A program made the translations under genes and the position numbers. This document shows positions 5,262 through 5,794 of a stretch of 5,794 bases of DNA, in pieces; the stretch's first letter is position 1; every line of letters starts with the position of its first letter. Origin of the DNA: Candidatus Egaibacter danicus. GTDB taxonomy: Bacteria; Pseudomonadota; Gammaproteobacteria; Burkholderiales; Burkholderiaceae. Location: NCBI GenBank assembly GCA_011391115.1, contig JAABRC010000136.1:1-5794 (forward strand). The letters are read 5' to 3'. The notes beneath the pieces are model-generated. The model saw nothing but the letters and a program-made list of their open reading frames with translations, was not told where the DNA came from and did not search any database.

Positions 5262-5794
5262 TTACACCAACAGGGCATTGACGCGCTTTACATAAGCCGC
5301 CGGGTCGGCCGGCATGCCGCCTTCGGCCAGCAGCGCCTGATCGAACAGGATGTGCGCCAGATCGTTGAAGTGAACTGATCCGTCGAGCTTTTTAACCAGC
5401 GCATGTTCGGCATTCACTTCCAGTACAGGCTTCACTTCGGGGGCTTCCTGCCCGGCCTGCTTCAGCATGCGGGCCAACTGGGTGCTCATGCCATGGTCCT
5501 GCACGACCAGGCAGGCGGGGCTGTCCACCAAGCGGGTGGTGACGCGCACGTCTTCGGCCTTGTCTTTCAGCGCTTCCTTCAGCTTGGCCAGCAGCGGCTT
5601 GAAGGCTTCAGCAGCTTCTTCAGCCGCTTTCTTTTCGGCTTCGTCCTGCAGCTTGCCCAGATCCACCGCGCCTTTAGCGACGCTTTGCAGCGGGGTGCCG
5701 TCAAAGTCGTGCATGTAGTTCAGTGCCCACTCGTCCACGCGGTCGGTCATCAAGAGCACTTCAATGCCTTTTTTCTTGAACACTTCGAGCTGCG
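5262..5794 (-). CDS. htpG: Molecular chaperone HtpG (Hsp90), C-terminal part
   Basis: The gene enters from the right edge, and about 177 C-terminal codons are present, ending at TAA 5264-5262. The fragment begins [22 protein letters not shown], the conserved end of the Hsp90 middle domain. A charged Ala/Lys/Glu helical stretch follows ([18 protein letters not shown]), then the C-terminal dimerisation domain with [27 protein letters not shown] and [25 protein letters not shown]. HtpG is the cytosolic bacterial Hsp90, an ATP-dependent homodimeric chaperone that works with DnaK on client remodelling. The N-terminal ATPase domain lies outside the window. Nothing visible suggests truncation or frameshift. 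The Gly-rich lipoprotein gene follows on the same strand after about 10 bases. Confidence 0.97.
   Translation of the reverse strand, partial: QLEVFKKKGIEVLLMTDRVDEWALNYMHDFDGTPLQSVAKGAVDLGKLQDEAEKKAAEEAAEAFKPLLAKLKEALKDKAEDVRVTTRLVDSPACLVVQDHGMSTQLARMLKQAGQEAPEVKPVLEVNAEHALVKKLDGSVHFNDLAHILFDQALLAEGGMPADPAAYVKRVNALLV

Noticed and set aside
5025..5378. Plus-strand frame with Thr-Pro repeats (TPTPTPTG)
   Set aside because: It is the complement of the Gly-Val repeat codons plus the htpG 3' end, with no ribosome site and no independent support.

Overview
The window looks like a piece of chromosome from a betaproteobacterium, most likely family Comamonadaceae (Rhodoferax/Polaromonas/Acidovorax-like). 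The basis is GC-rich coding sequence (about 60% by eye), close gene packing, proteobacterial versions of Ohr, SrkA, AqpZ and HtpG, and two copies of a small hairpin repeat of a style I associate with that family. The lineage is an inference. There are no rRNA or tRNA genes, transposases, phage genes or CRISPR arrays. No gene-free stretch reaches 300 bases; the longest gap is about 136 bases (4729-4864).

Left part, all on the + strand: the last 51 codons of an OhrR-type MarR repressor (3-158), then ohr (216-644), a Cys-based organic hydroperoxide reductase with both catalytic cysteines. A strong intrinsic terminator (699-736) lies just before the next gene. Three closely spaced genes follow: a DUF2855 protein that resembles a degenerate medium-chain dehydrogenase/reductase (749-1867), a calcineurin-like metallophosphoesterase (1864-2616, ATGA overlap with the previous gene), and the stress-response kinase srkA/yihE/rdoA (2640-3677). 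They probably form one transcription unit. A small basic cysteine-motif protein of unknown function (3773-4033) comes next.

Right part, all on the - strand: aqpZ (4728-4030), a very glycine/valine-rich predicted lipoprotein (5251-4865), and the C-terminal end of htpG, which runs off the window (5794-5262). aqpZ and the small + strand gene converge and share a CTAG, so their TAG stop codons overlap on opposite strands.

Stress handling is a loose common theme: organic peroxide detoxification (OhrR/Ohr), a stress kinase (SrkA), a chaperone (HtpG) and a water channel (AqpZ). A single pathway is not shown. The most unusual signal is a roughly 48-bp hairpin-led repeat present twice. One copy lies in frame inside srkA and adds a segment just before the catalytic loop; the other supplies the stop codon of the Gly-rich lipoprotein gene. 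I see no evidence of a new defence or mobile system.
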